Counted from the stretch's first letter, positions 7,914-16,204 are shown. The stretch is 33,641 nucleotides of DNA from Betaproteobacteria bacterium (GCA_947458835.1 CANHBC010000019.1:1-33641), one strand, 5' to 3'. Translations and numbers: made by a program. Notes: a model not told the origin generated them from the sequence alone.

Positions 7914-9347
7914 ATGAGCAGCCAGTACCCCACCACGGCCACCGCGCAGGCGGCCACGTTCATCGAGACCCTCACTCCGGCCATGATCCCGCGCGAGGCC
8001 GCGCGCATCGGCCGGCGCTGCGTGCTCGACGGCCTGTCGGTGATGGTCGCCGGCCTGGCCGAAGAGACCTACGTGCTGCTGGCCGACGACGCCCAGGAAC
8101 AGGGGGGCCGCAAGGATGCGCTGCTGTTCGGCCGTGGCCGGACGAAGGTACCCGCCCCGCTCGCCGCGCGCGTGCTCGGCGGCGCCGGCCACGCACACGA
8201 CTGGGACGACACCCAGGTGTCCAACGATCCGCGCCACCAGTACGGGCTGCTCACGCATCCGACGGTGCCGCCGCTGGCCGCGGCGCTGGCCGTGTCGCAG
8301 CTGCGCATCAGCCAGGGCCACAAGGTCACCGGCGCCGACTTCTTCACCGCGTTCATGGCGGGCTTCGAGGTCGAATGCAAGCTGTCCGAGTGGCTGCTTC
8401 CGTTCCTCTACAAGGAGCGCTCGTTCCACTCCAGCGGCGTGGTCGGCCTGTTCGGCGCAGCAGCCACCAGCGCGAAGCTGCTCGGCCTGACCGGCGACAC
8501 GCTGCGCATGGCGCTGTCCATCTGCGCGAGCATGGCGGCTGGCTGCCGGGTGAACTTCGGCACGATGAGCAAGCCGTTGCAGGTGGCGCGCGCCGCCGAG
8601 AACGGCGTCACGGCCGCGCTGCTCGCGCAGCGCGGCTTTACGGCGGACCTCAACGGGCTGGATGGTGAATGGGGCTTCTTCCGCGTCTATGGCAATGGCT
8701 GCTTCCCCGAGAAGCCTGCACAGGGTTTCGGTGGCGAGAAGAAGCAGCAATGGTCGATCGTCAGCCCGGGGGTGTCGGTCAAGCCCTACCCGTCCGGCAT
8801 CCTGACGCACCAGACCATGGACGGCATGCTGGAACTGCTGCGCGGCGAGTCGATTCGTCCGGAGATGATCGAGCGGATCGACATCCACGCCGGAAGCAAC
8901 GTGCTGAACCCGATCCGGTTCGCCGTCGCGAAGACACACCTTCAGGCGAAGTTCTCGATGGCCGGGCTGCTTACCATGATCATCCTGCGCCATCGCGCCG
9001 GCCGGCAGGAGTTCACGAACGAGTTCATCGGGTCGCCCGAGGCACAGGACATGCAGGCCCGCATCCATACCCATGTCGACCCGCAGATCGAATCGCAGGG
9101 CATGGAGATCATCCGCTCCCGGATCGAACTGGTGACGAAGGACGGACGGCGCTTCGTGCACTGGGCACCGGAAGCCTACCGTGGCGGGCCGCTCAACCCG
9201 CTGTCCGATGACGATCTCGCCGGCAAGCTTGCAGCCTGCGCCGACGGCCTGCTCGACCGCGAGCGGCAGGACCGGCTGCTGCGCGCGGTCAAGCGGGTGG
9301 ACAAGCTCGCCAACGCCGCGATGATCGCGCGGCTGATCCAGCCATGA
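7914..9347 (+). CDS. MmgE/PrpD family protein
   Basis: MmgE/PrpD-fold enzyme, 477 aa, full length. AGGAG (7902-7906) precedes ATG 7914. Visible family residues are HAHDWDDTQ (93-101), His115 in LLTHPTVPP, His172 in SFHSSGV and Lys220 in TMSKPLQVAR. Where relatives read KPxHAG, this protein reads KPLQVAR, so the histidine after the lysine loop is replaced by Gln. It is much closer to the 2519 protein than to its operon neighbour at 6459. Its stop codon overlaps the start of the next SBP (ATGA, 9344-9347), coupling their translation. The substrate is a predicted organic acid; the exact reaction is unknown. Confidence 0.88.
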   Translation: MSSQYPTTATAQAATFIETLTPAMIPREAARIGRRCVLDGLSVMVAGLAEETYVLLADDAQEQGGRKDALLFGRGRTKVPAPLAARVLGGAGHAHDWDDTQVSNDPRHQYGLLTHPTVPPLAAALAVSQLRISQGHKVTGADFFTAFMAGFEVECKLSEWLLPFLYKERSFHSSGVVGLFGAAATSAKLLGLTGDTLRMALSICASMAAGCRVNFGTMSKPLQVARAAENGVTAALLAQRGFTADLNGLDGEWGFFRVYGNGCFPEKPAQGFGGEKKQQWSIVSPGVSVKPYPSGILTHQTMDGMLELLRGESIRPEMIERIDIHAGSNVLNPIRFAVAKTHLQAKFSMAGLLTMIILRHRAGRQEFTNEFIGSPEAQDMQARIHTHVDPQIESQGMEIIRSRIELVTKDGRRFVHWAPEAYRGGPLNPLSDDDLAGKLAACADGLLDRERQDRLLRAVKRVDKLANAAMIARLIQP

Positions 9348-10330
9348 GCGCATCGGCACTGGACACGGGTCGCCTGCTTGCCGTGGCCAGCGCCGGCCTG
9401 GCGCTGGTCGCCACGGCGCCGTCCGTGCCGGCGCAGGCCTGGCCGGCCAAGCCGATCCGCATGATCATCCCGTTCCCGCCCGGCGGGGCCACCGACCTGA
9501 TCGGACGGCTTTCGGCGCAACGCCTGACCGAGGCCCTCGGGCAACCGGTACTGGTCGAGAACCGCAGCGGTGCAGGCGGCACCATCGGCGCCGAGCTGGG
9601 CATCCGTGCAGCGCCGGACGGCTACACGCTGACCTTCAGCGTCGCGAGCTACGCGGTGAACCCGAGCCTCTACAAGCTCGGCTTCGACCCGGTGAAGGAC
9701 ATCCAGCCGATCATCCAGCTGTCGCAGGGCCCGATCCTGCTTGCCGCCCACCCGACGCTGCCGGTGAAGTCCACGCGCGACCTGATCGCGCTGGCTCGGA
9801 AGAACCCGGGCGGGGTGAACTTCTCGACCACCGGACAGGGCACGATCAGCCACCTCGCCGCCGAGCACTTCATGTCGCTTGCCGGCGTGCGGATGACGCA
9901 TATCCCGTACAAGGGCACCGGGCCGGCGCTCGCGGACACCGTCGCGGGCCATGTCACCCTCACCTTCGGCAACGTGTTCGCGACGCTGCCCCTCGCCCGC
10001 AGCGGCAAGCTGCGCGCGATCGCGCTGACCAGCGCCCAGCGCATCGCCGGTGACCCGAGCATCCCGACGCTGGCCGAATCGGGAGTCCCCGGCTACGAGA
10101 TCGTCCTCTGGCACGGCCTGTTCGGCCCGCGCGGGCTGCCCAGGCCGATCGTGGACAGGCTCAACGGCGAGCTGAACCGCGTGCTCAAGAGCCGCGACAT
10201 GGCGGAACGTCTCGAAGGCGATGGGCTGACCGCGGCCGGCGGCACGCCCGAGGCCTTCGGCGAGCGCATCGCCAAGGATATCGAACTGTTCCGGCGCATC
10301 GTCGCCAAGGCCGGCATCAAGGCAGACTGA
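9344..10330 (+). CDS. TctC/Bug-family substrate-binding protein, coupled to MmgE/PrpD
   Basis: Third Bug-family receptor, 328 aa. Hydrophobic residues ~11-30 end at VPAQA-W, the probable signal cleavage. The mature part opens with WPAKPIRMIIPFPPGGATD, with PDGYT and MTHIPYKGTGPAL later. Its ATG overlaps the stop of the 7914 MmgE/PrpD gene by four bases and there is no separate ribosome binding site. The receptor is therefore probably made by re-initiation after the enzyme, which argues that the enzyme acts on what this protein binds. A strong hairpin with a T-run lies 53 bases after the stop and probably ends this transcription unit. Confidence 0.9.
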   Translation: MSASALDTGRLLAVASAGLALVATAPSVPAQAWPAKPIRMIIPFPPGGATDLIGRLSAQRLTEALGQPVLVENRSGAGGTIGAELGIRAAPDGYTLTFSVASYAVNPSLYKLGFDPVKDIQPIIQLSQGPILLAAHPTLPVKSTRDLIALARKNPGGVNFSTTGQGTISHLAAEHFMSLAGVRMTHIPYKGTGPALADTVAGHVTLTFGNVFATLPLARSGKLRAIALTSAQRIAGDPSIPTLAESGVPGYEIVLWHGLFGPRGLPRPIVDRLNGELNRVLKSRDMAERLEGDGLTAAGGTPEAFGERIAKDIELFRRIVAKAGIKAD

Positions 10331-10382
10331 CCCGCCCCCGTTGGCGACGGCGGCCGTACTCGGCCGAGACTGAATACGCAAC

Positions 10383-10406
10383 AAGGCCTTCGTCGAAAGC
10401 CTTTTT
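10383..10406 (+). terminator. Intrinsic terminator
   Basis: The stem is AAGGC (10383-10387), a C/A mismatch, TTC (10389-10391), loop GTC, GAA (10395-10397) and GCCTT (10399-10403). The stem's last two T continue into TTT, giving a run of five. It follows the third SBP gene and precedes a promoter-like element, so it marks the end of the 1439-10330 array. Confidence 0.55.
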
Positions 10407-10568
10407 CGAACGGCCAAGTACCGGCCGGAGGTCCCTTCCAAGGGGTTCGCAGACCTCGAGGCCGCCAGAGCGTGGGCGAGCTACCTCTTGCGCACACGAA
10501 GGAATGAGCCCGCCGGTCCGGATCCGATGCCTGCGCAGGCCGCCGATCTCACACGCCCGTCGCGCGCG

Positions 10569-10597
10569 TTGACGCACGCCGCAGGCCTGCGTAGGCT
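10569..10597 (+). promoter_or_regulatory. Sigma-70-like promoter for the SBP-E1-amidase unit
   Basis: TTGACG (10569-10574), a 17-base spacer and TAGGCT (10592-10597) fit a housekeeping promoter, with five and three hexamer matches. Transcription would begin near 10604, giving a leader of about 44 bases that contains GGAGGAGG before the start codon. It sits between the terminator at 10383 and the gene at 10648, as expected for a unit boundary. The remainder of the gap (10407-10568) shows nothing I can name. Confidence 0.45.
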
Positions 10598-10647
10598 CGA
10601 GCGCACCGTGCGGCCCAGAGAGCCACGCAACCCGGAGGAGGATGCAG

Positions 10648-11664
10648 ATGAAGGATGCCCACGACGCCACACGGCCGAACCGGCCTTCCCTGCCGGCGCT
10701 GCTGGCCGTGCTGGCCCCCGCGGCCATGCTGGCAGGCACGACGACTTCAGCATGCGCGCAGGACGCCTGGCCACTGAAGCCACTGCGCATGGTCGCGCCC
10801 TTCCCGCCGGGAGGCACGACCGACGTGCTCGGGCGCATCGTTGCGCAACGCCTGTCCGATGCACTCGGCCGGCAGGTCGTGGTCGAGAACCGGCCGGGCG
10901 TCGGCGGCAACCTCGGCAACGAGTACGCGGCCAGGCTGCCGCCTGATGGCTACAACCTGCTGCTCAGCAGCAGCGCGCAGCTGGTCACGAACACGCACCT
11001 CTACAAGCGGCTCGGCTTTGATCCGCTCAACGACTTCTCGCCGGTCTCACTGCTTGCCGCCTCCGGCCAGGTGCTCGTGGTGCACCCCTCGGTGCCGGTG
11101 AAGACGGTGCAGCAGCTCGTCGCGATCGCCCGCGCGAAGCCGGGCATCCTGAACTTCGGTTCCGGCGGCCGGGGCACCCCGGCGCACGTCGCGGGCGAGG
11201 TGTTCCAGGTCGCCACCGGCACCCGCCTGGTACACGTGCCGTACAAGGGCGGGGGCCTCGCGGTCAACGACCTGGTCGCCGGGCAGATCGACATGGTGCT
11301 TTCGGACATGGCTCCGGCCGTGCCGCAGGTGAAGGCAGGCCGGCTGCGCGCGCTGGCGGTGACCAGTGTCGCGCGCTCGCCGGCGCTGCCTGACGTGCCG
11401 ACGCTTGCTGAAGCCGGCATCAAGGGCTCCATCCCCGAGGTCTGGTGGGTCATGATGACCCCGCGTGGAACGCCGCCGTCGGTCATCGCGCGGCTGAACG
11501 CGGAGATCGTCGCGATGATGAAGAGCAGCGACGTGCAGGAACGCTTCGCACAGCTGGGCCTCACACCGCTGCACTCCACGCCGGAACGGGTGACCGAGCT
11601 GATCCGGCTGGAGACGCCAGCGATCGGCAAGGCGCTGAAGGCTGCCGGGATCGAACCCGAATGA
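10648..11664 (+). CDS. TctC/Bug-family substrate-binding protein, coupled to E1 alpha
   Basis: Fourth Bug-family receptor, 338 aa from ATG 10648. An ATG at 10642 is only one base after the GGAGGAG at 10634-10640, too close for good initiation, so the second ATG is chosen. The signal peptide is long and ends near ACAQD-AW (residue ~38-39). The mature part shows MVAPFPPGGTTD, PDGYN in place of the usual PDGYT, and HVPYKGGGLAV. The stop overlaps the start of the E1 alpha gene (ATGA, 11661-11664). It leads a four-gene unit with both E1 subunits and an amidase, so its ligand is plausibly a 2-oxo acid, acetoin-like compound or precursor amide. Confidence 0.9.
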   Translation: MKDAHDATRPNRPSLPALLAVLAPAAMLAGTTTSACAQDAWPLKPLRMVAPFPPGGTTDVLGRIVAQRLSDALGRQVVVENRPGVGGNLGNEYAARLPPDGYNLLLSSSAQLVTNTHLYKRLGFDPLNDFSPVSLLAASGQVLVVHPSVPVKTVQQLVAIARAKPGILNFGSGGRGTPAHVAGEVFQVATGTRLVHVPYKGGGLAVNDLVAGQIDMVLSDMAPAVPQVKAGRLRALAVTSVARSPALPDVPTLAEAGIKGSIPEVWWVMMTPRGTPPSVIARLNAEIVAMMKSSDVQERFAQLGLTPLHSTPERVTELIRLETPAIGKALKAAGIEPE

Positions 11665-12650
11665 GCCTGCCGGCCGGATTCCCGGTCGAACGCATCCATG
11701 CGATGTACCGCCGGATGTTGCTGATGCGGGCGTTCGATGAACACGCAGGCTGGGCGCGGCGCGAGGACCGCCTGCGCGGGTCGGTCCACGAGTACACCGG
11801 ACAGGAAGCCATTGCCGCCGGGGTCTGCGCTGCGCTGGGCGAGCGCGACTACATCAGCAGCTACCACCGGGGCCACGGCCACTGCATCGCCAAGGGGGCC
11901 GACCCGGTGGCGATGATGCTGGAGATCTACGGCAAGGCCGGTGGCGTGTGCGGCGGCAAGGGCGGTTCCATGCACGTGGCGGACTTCTCGCTCGGCATCC
12001 TGGGCGCCAACGGCGTGGTCGCCGACGGCGTGACGATCGCCGTCGGCGCAGCCCAGGCAGTGCGCCTGCTGGACGAGGACCGGATCGTGGTCGCCTTCTT
12101 CGGAGACGGCGCGCTCAACCGCGGTCCGATGCTCGAGGCACTGAACTGGGCCAAGGTCTACGACCTTCCGGTGCTGTTCGTGTGCGAGGACAACGGATGG
12201 TCGGACCGCACGCCCACGCGCTCGGTCACCGGCGGCCCCGGCATCGTTGCCCGCGCCGAGGCGTTCGGGATACCCGCCGACAGCATCGACGGCAACGACC
12301 TGCTGGCGGTCGCCTGCTCTGCCGGGCTGCTCGCCGCGGAGGTACGGGCCGGCCAGGGACCGCGCTTCCTGCACGCGACGACCTGCCGCTGGCGCGGCCA
12401 CCTTGCGCTCGACCGTGGCCTCTACCGCGATCCGGCCGAACTCGCCACCCATGCTGAGCAGGATCCGATCGGGCGTACCCGTGCCTGGCTGCTCGCGCAG
12501 GGCATCGCCCCGGCGGTGCTCGACGGGGATGCGGCCGAGGCCGCCGAACGCATCGCCGCCGCGGCAGCCCTGGCGGAAGCCGCCCCCTGCCCGGATGCGT
12601 CGGAGCTGTGCACCGACGTGCAGGACACGGGAGCACCCTCATGGCAGTGA
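11661..12650 (+). CDS. ThDP-dependent dehydrogenase E1 component, alpha subunit (AcoA/PdhA-like)
   Basis: This is the alpha subunit of a heterotetrameric E1, 329 aa, typical of the acetoin or 2-oxoacid dehydrogenase type. Seen in order are YTGQEA (45-50), HRGHGHCIAKG (69-79), GGKGGSMH (98-105) and the ThDP/Mg motif from GDG (148-150) to EDN (176-178). HRGHGHCIAKG and GKGGSMH are most like acetoin dehydrogenase AcoA. The ATG overlaps the SBP stop by four bases, and the 3' end overlaps the beta gene by ten. E1 passes the decarboxylated fragment to lipoyl-E2, but no E2 or E3 gene is in the window. The loop after EDN (GWSDRTPTRS) is unlike that of standard PdhA, so the natural substrate is open. 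Confidence 0.88.
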   Translation: MSLPAGFPVERIHAMYRRMLLMRAFDEHAGWARREDRLRGSVHEYTGQEAIAAGVCAALGERDYISSYHRGHGHCIAKGADPVAMMLEIYGKAGGVCGGKGGSMHVADFSLGILGANGVVADGVTIAVGAAQAVRLLDEDRIVVAFFGDGALNRGPMLEALNWAKVYDLPVLFVCEDNGWSDRTPTRSVTGGPGIVARAEAFGIPADSIDGNDLLAVACSAGLLAAEVRAGQGPRFLHATTCRWRGHLALDRGLYRDPAELATHAEQDPIGRTRAWLLAQGIAPAVLDGDAAEAAERIAAAAALAEAAPCPDASELCTDVQDTGAPSWQ

Positions 12651-13621
12651 TGACCTATGCCGAGGCAGCAAGGCTCGCCCTGCGCCAGGAAATGCAGCGC
12701 GACCGTCGCGTCTGGGCGCTGGGCGAGGACCTCGGCCCCGAGGGCGGCGTCGCGGGCCAGTACCTGGGCCTGCAGTCCGAGTTCGGACGCAGCCGGATCG
12801 TCGACACACCGATCTCCGAGTCCACGATCATGGGCTCGGCGATCGGCGCGGCGATCTGCGGGACCCGTCCCGTGGTGGAACTGCGCTATGCCGACTTCGG
12901 TCTGTGTGCCGCCGACGAGATCGTGAACCAGGCCGCCAAGGCGCGCTACATGCTCGGCGGGCAGGTGCGCGTGCCGGTGGTGGTCCGACAGCCGATCGGG
13001 TTTCGCGACGGCATGGCCGCGCAGCATTCACAATCGACCGAAGCCTGGTGGGTGCACGTGCCGGGCCTGGTGGTCGTCGCGCCGGCCACGCCGGCCGACA
13101 ACCACGCGCTGCTGAAGGCAGCGATCCGCTCCGACGACCCGGTCATCTACATGGAGCACAAGGAACTGTGGACCCGCACCGGTGAGGTCGATCCAGGAGC
13201 GGAGCCGGCAGTGCTCGGCCGCGCAGCCGTGCGGCGTCCGGGCTCCGACCTCACGCTGGTCACCTGGTCCGGAATGCTCGGCGACTGCCTCACCGCTGCC
13301 GAGGTCGCACAGACGCAGGGCATCTCGATCGAGGTGCTGGACCTGCGCACGCTCTGGCCGTGGGATCGCGACGCGGTGTTCGCGTCGGTCACGCGCACCG
13401 GTCGGCTGCTGGTCGCGCACCAGGCGGTGAAGGCCGGTGGCTTCGGCGCGGAGATCGCCGCCGAGGTGGCCGAGCACCTGTTCCACGCCCTGCGCTGCCC
13501 GCCCCGTCGCCTCGGCGCGCCGCGCACGCCGGTGCCCCACTCCAGGCCTCTCGAGGCGCTTTGCCGCGTGACGCCCGCACAGGTCGTCGCCGCCGCGCGC
13601 GCGATGATGACCGACCACTGA
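12641..13621 (+). CDS. ThDP-dependent dehydrogenase E1 component, beta subunit (AcoB/PdhB-like)
   Basis: Beta subunit of the same E1, 326 aa, full length. ATG 12641 is chosen over an in-frame upstream ATG (12608) because MAVMTYAEAARLALRQEM is the usual family N-terminus. It overlaps the alpha gene by 10 bases, consistent with 1:1 synthesis. GEDLGPEGGV (28-37) and DTPISE (55-60) are the beta-subunit hallmarks; Glu60 would activate the ThDP aminopyrimidine. The C-terminal transketolase domain shows EVLDLRTLWPWD and HQAVKAGGFGAE. Together with the alpha subunit it should decarboxylate a 2-oxo acid or cleave acetoin. Confidence 0.9.
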   Translation: MAVMTYAEAARLALRQEMQRDRRVWALGEDLGPEGGVAGQYLGLQSEFGRSRIVDTPISESTIMGSAIGAAICGTRPVVELRYADFGLCAADEIVNQAAKARYMLGGQVRVPVVVRQPIGFRDGMAAQHSQSTEAWWVHVPGLVVVAPATPADNHALLKAAIRSDDPVIYMEHKELWTRTGEVDPGAEPAVLGRAAVRRPGSDLTLVTWSGMLGDCLTAAEVAQTQGISIEVLDLRTLWPWDRDAVFASVTRTGRLLVAHQAVKAGGFGAEIAAEVAEHLFHALRCPPRRLGAPRTPVPHSRPLEALCRVTPAQVVAAARAMMTDH

Positions 13622-13632
13622 AGGAACCATCC

Positions 13633-14925
13633 ATGCAGGAACCGAACACGCTGGGCGCGCTCGATGCCGCCGCCCGGATGGCCGCCGGCACGCTCACCTC
13701 CGAGGCACTCGTGCTGGCCTGTCTCGAACGCATCCAGGCGCGCGATCCGGACGTGCTCGCCTGGGCACACCTCGATCCGGCGCTGGCGCTGTCCGAGGCG
13801 CGCGAACGCGACCGCGAGCGCCGAGAAGGCCGTGTGCGCGGGCCGCTGCACGGCCTGCCGATCGGCGTCAAGGACATCATCGATACCGCGACCCTGCCCA
13901 CCGAGTACGGCACCCCGATCTACCGCGGGCACCGTCCGGCCGCCGATGCGTCCTGCGTGGTCGCTGCGCGCGAGCAGGGTGCGGTCGTGCTCGGCAAGAC
14001 AGTGAGCACCGAACTGGCGAACCGACACTTCGCGGTGACCCGCAATCCCCACGACCTCGCGCACACCCCCGGCGGATCCTCCAGCGGCTCGGCCGCGGCA
14101 GTGGCCGACCGGATGGTACCGCTGGCCTTTGCCACCCAGACCGGGGGGTCGCTGGTGCGGCCAGCGGCCTACTGCGGCGTGACCGGTTACAAGCCGACCT
14201 ACAACTCGATCAACGGCGCGGGCATCAAGCTGCTCGCGCCCTCGCTCGATACCTTGGGCGTCTATGGCCGGACCGTCGCCGATGCCGCGCTGTTCGGCTC
14301 GGCACTGATCGGCTTCGACATGCCGTCTTTCCCGTCGGCCGCCGGCGCGCCGCGGATCGCGCTGTACCGCACGCCGCAGTGGTCCCTGGCCGAACCCTCG
14401 ATGGCCGCGGCCTTTGACGCGATGCCGGCACGGCTGCAGGCGGCGGGCGCGGCAGTGGCCGAGCTCGCGCTGCCGCCGGCGATGGATGCGATCATCGATG
14501 CCTCGAACATCGTCAACGACTACGAGACCCGACGCTCGCTCGCCTACGAACGGGTGTACCACCTCGATCGGCTGAGCCCGACGCTCGGCGGCAAGCTGGT
14601 CCAGGCCGGCCGCTGGAGCCGCGTCCAGTACCTCGACGCTCTGCGCACCGTGGATGCCTGCCGCCATATGCTGGAGGACGGTCTGCGCGGCTTCGACGTG
14701 CTGGTCACACCGAGCGCCGAGGGCGAGGCGCCGCGCGGGCTCGAGAACGTCGGCAAGACCGCGTTCCACCAGATGTGGACGATGCTACACGTGCCGTCGG
14801 TCGCCGTGCCCGTATTCACCGGTCCGTCGGGCCTGCCGATGGGCGTACAGGTGATCGGCGTGCGCGGCGCGGACGAGCGCACGCTGCAGGCGGCGCACTG
14901 GGTGGAGCAGGCACTGCGCGGCTGA
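13633..14925 (+). CDS. Amidase signature family hydrolase
   Basis: Second amidase-signature enzyme, 430 aa. AAGGA at 13621-13625 before ATG 13633 fixes the start; the frame is open far upstream, but those residues are antisense-like and are rejected. The triad is complete: Lys80 in LPIGVKDII, cis-Ser149 in TPGGSSSGSAAA and Ser173 in TQTGGSLVRPAA. It is diverged from the amidase at 3938. Being last in the SBP-E1alpha-E1beta unit, it may release the carboxylic acid that feeds the E1 enzyme, or remove an amide protecting group on the imported ligand. The natural substrate is unknown. Confidence 0.9.
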   Translation: MQEPNTLGALDAAARMAAGTLTSEALVLACLERIQARDPDVLAWAHLDPALALSEARERDRERREGRVRGPLHGLPIGVKDIIDTATLPTEYGTPIYRGHRPAADASCVVAAREQGAVVLGKTVSTELANRHFAVTRNPHDLAHTPGGSSSGSAAAVADRMVPLAFATQTGGSLVRPAAYCGVTGYKPTYNSINGAGIKLLAPSLDTLGVYGRTVADAALFGSALIGFDMPSFPSAAGAPRIALYRTPQWSLAEPSMAAAFDAMPARLQAAGAAVAELALPPAMDAIIDASNIVNDYETRRSLAYERVYHLDRLSPTLGGKLVQAGRWSRVQYLDALRTVDACRHMLEDGLRGFDVLVTPSAEGEAPRGLENVGKTAFHQMWTMLHVPSVAVPVFTGPSGLPMGVQVIGVRGADERTLQAAHWVEQALRG

Positions 14926-14959
14926 GACGGGCTTACTGCACAGAGCGATCGACGCCACG

Positions 14960-15176
14960 ATGCTCCCCTGCTTCGCCCGCCCGACCGCCGGCAAAGTCAC
15001 CCGGTGGTGCTACCTGCTCTGGTACCTGCTGACGGTCGCGAACCCCTTCGACCCTTCGCCTTCCATCTGGCTCAACTTGCTCGGCTGAACTGGCCGCGTC
15101 CGCCGGCGCCTGCGCGGCGTTCCTGATGTTCGTCGCGGCGATGCGTGCGATCGACCGGACGCGCGCCGGGGGCTGA
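14960..15176 (+). pseudogene. Frameshifted small membrane-protein gene (relic)
   Basis: From ATG 14960 a 42-residue frame reads to TGA 15086-15088. It contains the hydrophobic stretch WCYLLWYLLTVANPF and then DPSPSIWLNLLG. Skipping one base at 15083 restores an open frame to TGA 15174-15176. That frame reads AELAASAGACAAFLMFVAAM, a second membrane helix, then a basic end. The two halves together look like a ~71-residue two-helix membrane protein broken by one frameshift. No ribosome binding site is clear. I do not recognise the family with certainty. A sequencing error could also explain the break. Confidence 0.4.
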
Positions 15177-15190
15177 TCACCGCGGTCGCA

Positions 15191-16204
15191 TCAGTTCTCC
15201 GGCTTGATGCCCGCCCGCTTCACCACCTGTCCGAACACCTCGAGGTCGGCGCGGATCTGGCGTGCGTAGTCCTCGGGCGCGTTCGGGGCGACGGCCTCGA
15301 AGCCCTGGGACGCGAATCGCTGCCGGAAGTCGGGAGCCTTCAGGGCGGCGTTGACCGCGGCATTGAGCCGTAGCACTACTTCGCGCGGCAGAGCCGCCGG
15401 CCCCACCAGCCCGTAGCTGCCCTCGACCGGATGCAGCCTGAGCCCGGCCTCGACCAGCGTGGGAATCCCCTTCGCCGCATCCGGCCGTCGGGAACCGGTA
15501 GCCGCCAGCATGCGCAGGCGGCCCATGCTGGCCGGACCTTCGGCCTGAGGCAAGGTGATGAAGGCGAGGTCGATCTCGCCGCCCAGCAGTGCCGACAGCG
15601 CCGGGCCGAGCCCCTTGTAGGCTACGTGCACCATCTCGACGCCGGGCACGGCACTCTGCAGGGCCTCGGCGATCAGGTGCGAGATCGAACCAACCCCGGA
15701 CGAACCGTAGTTGAGCTGGCCACGACGCTCGCGCGCGATGCGCAGCAGGTCCTGCACGCCCTTCGCGGGCACCGACGGGTGCACGACCAGGACGTAATGC
15801 GTGACTGCCACCGAGGCGATCGGCGTGACGTCTCGGATCGGGTCGTAGCGCAGCCTGGGGTCGATCGCCGGCGCCAGTGCAAGGCCGCCCAGGCTGCCGA
15901 TGCCCAGCGTGTAACCATCGGGGACAGCGCGCGCGATCGCCTCCATGCCGATGGCACCGCCCGCGCCGCCGCGGTTGTCGATCAGCACCGCTTGCCCGAA
16001 CCCTTCAGACAGTCGCTGGCCAAGCGTGCGCCCGACCGCGTCCACCGGGCCGCCCGCCGCAAACGGCACGATGATGCGGACCGGCTTCGCCGGCCAGGCC
16101 GCCGGCTGCGCCAGGAGCGCGCCCGATCCGGCGTACGCACCGACCGCCAGGGCCACCAGGACGGTGGCCCGGCGGCACGTACCCGCCGCGCGCGCGCCGG
16201 TCAT
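15191..16204 (-). CDS. TctC/Bug-family substrate-binding protein, coupled to ThDP enzyme
   Basis: Fifth Bug-family receptor, on the minus strand, 337 aa from ATG 16204. That ATG overlaps the stop of the upstream ThDP enzyme (ATGA, 16204-16201); an upstream in-frame ATG at 16246 would overlap it by 46 bases and is less likely. The signal peptide runs to about LLAQPAAW. The mature part has IIVPFAAGGPVD, PDGYT and HVAYKGLGPAL. The first loop, AAGGPVD, departs from the PPGGxTD of its paralogues and may alter ligand choice. Coupling to a decarboxylase-type ThDP enzyme suggests a 2-oxo or 2-hydroxy acid ligand. Confidence 0.9.
   Translation of the reverse strand: MTGARAAGTCRRATVLVALAVGAYAGSGALLAQPAAWPAKPVRIIVPFAAGGPVDAVGRTLGQRLSEGFGQAVLIDNRGGAGGAIGMEAIARAVPDGYTLGIGSLGGLALAPAIDPRLRYDPIRDVTPIASVAVTHYVLVVHPSVPAKGVQDLLRIARERRGQLNYGSSGVGSISHLIAEALQSAVPGVEMVHVAYKGLGPALSALLGGEIDLAFITLPQAEGPASMGRLRMLAATGSRRPDAAKGIPTLVEAGLRLHPVEGSYGLVGPAALPREVVLRLNAAVNAALKAPDFRQRFASQGFEAVAPNAPEDYARQIRADLEVFGQVVKRAGIKPEN

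Noticed and set aside
7080-9359. 759-residue minus-strand open frame antisense to the two MmgE/PrpD genes
   Set aside because: It mirrors two clear plus-strand genes, has arginine/histidine/alanine-heavy low-complexity sequence and no recognisable motif. Such shadows are expected in very GC-rich DNA.
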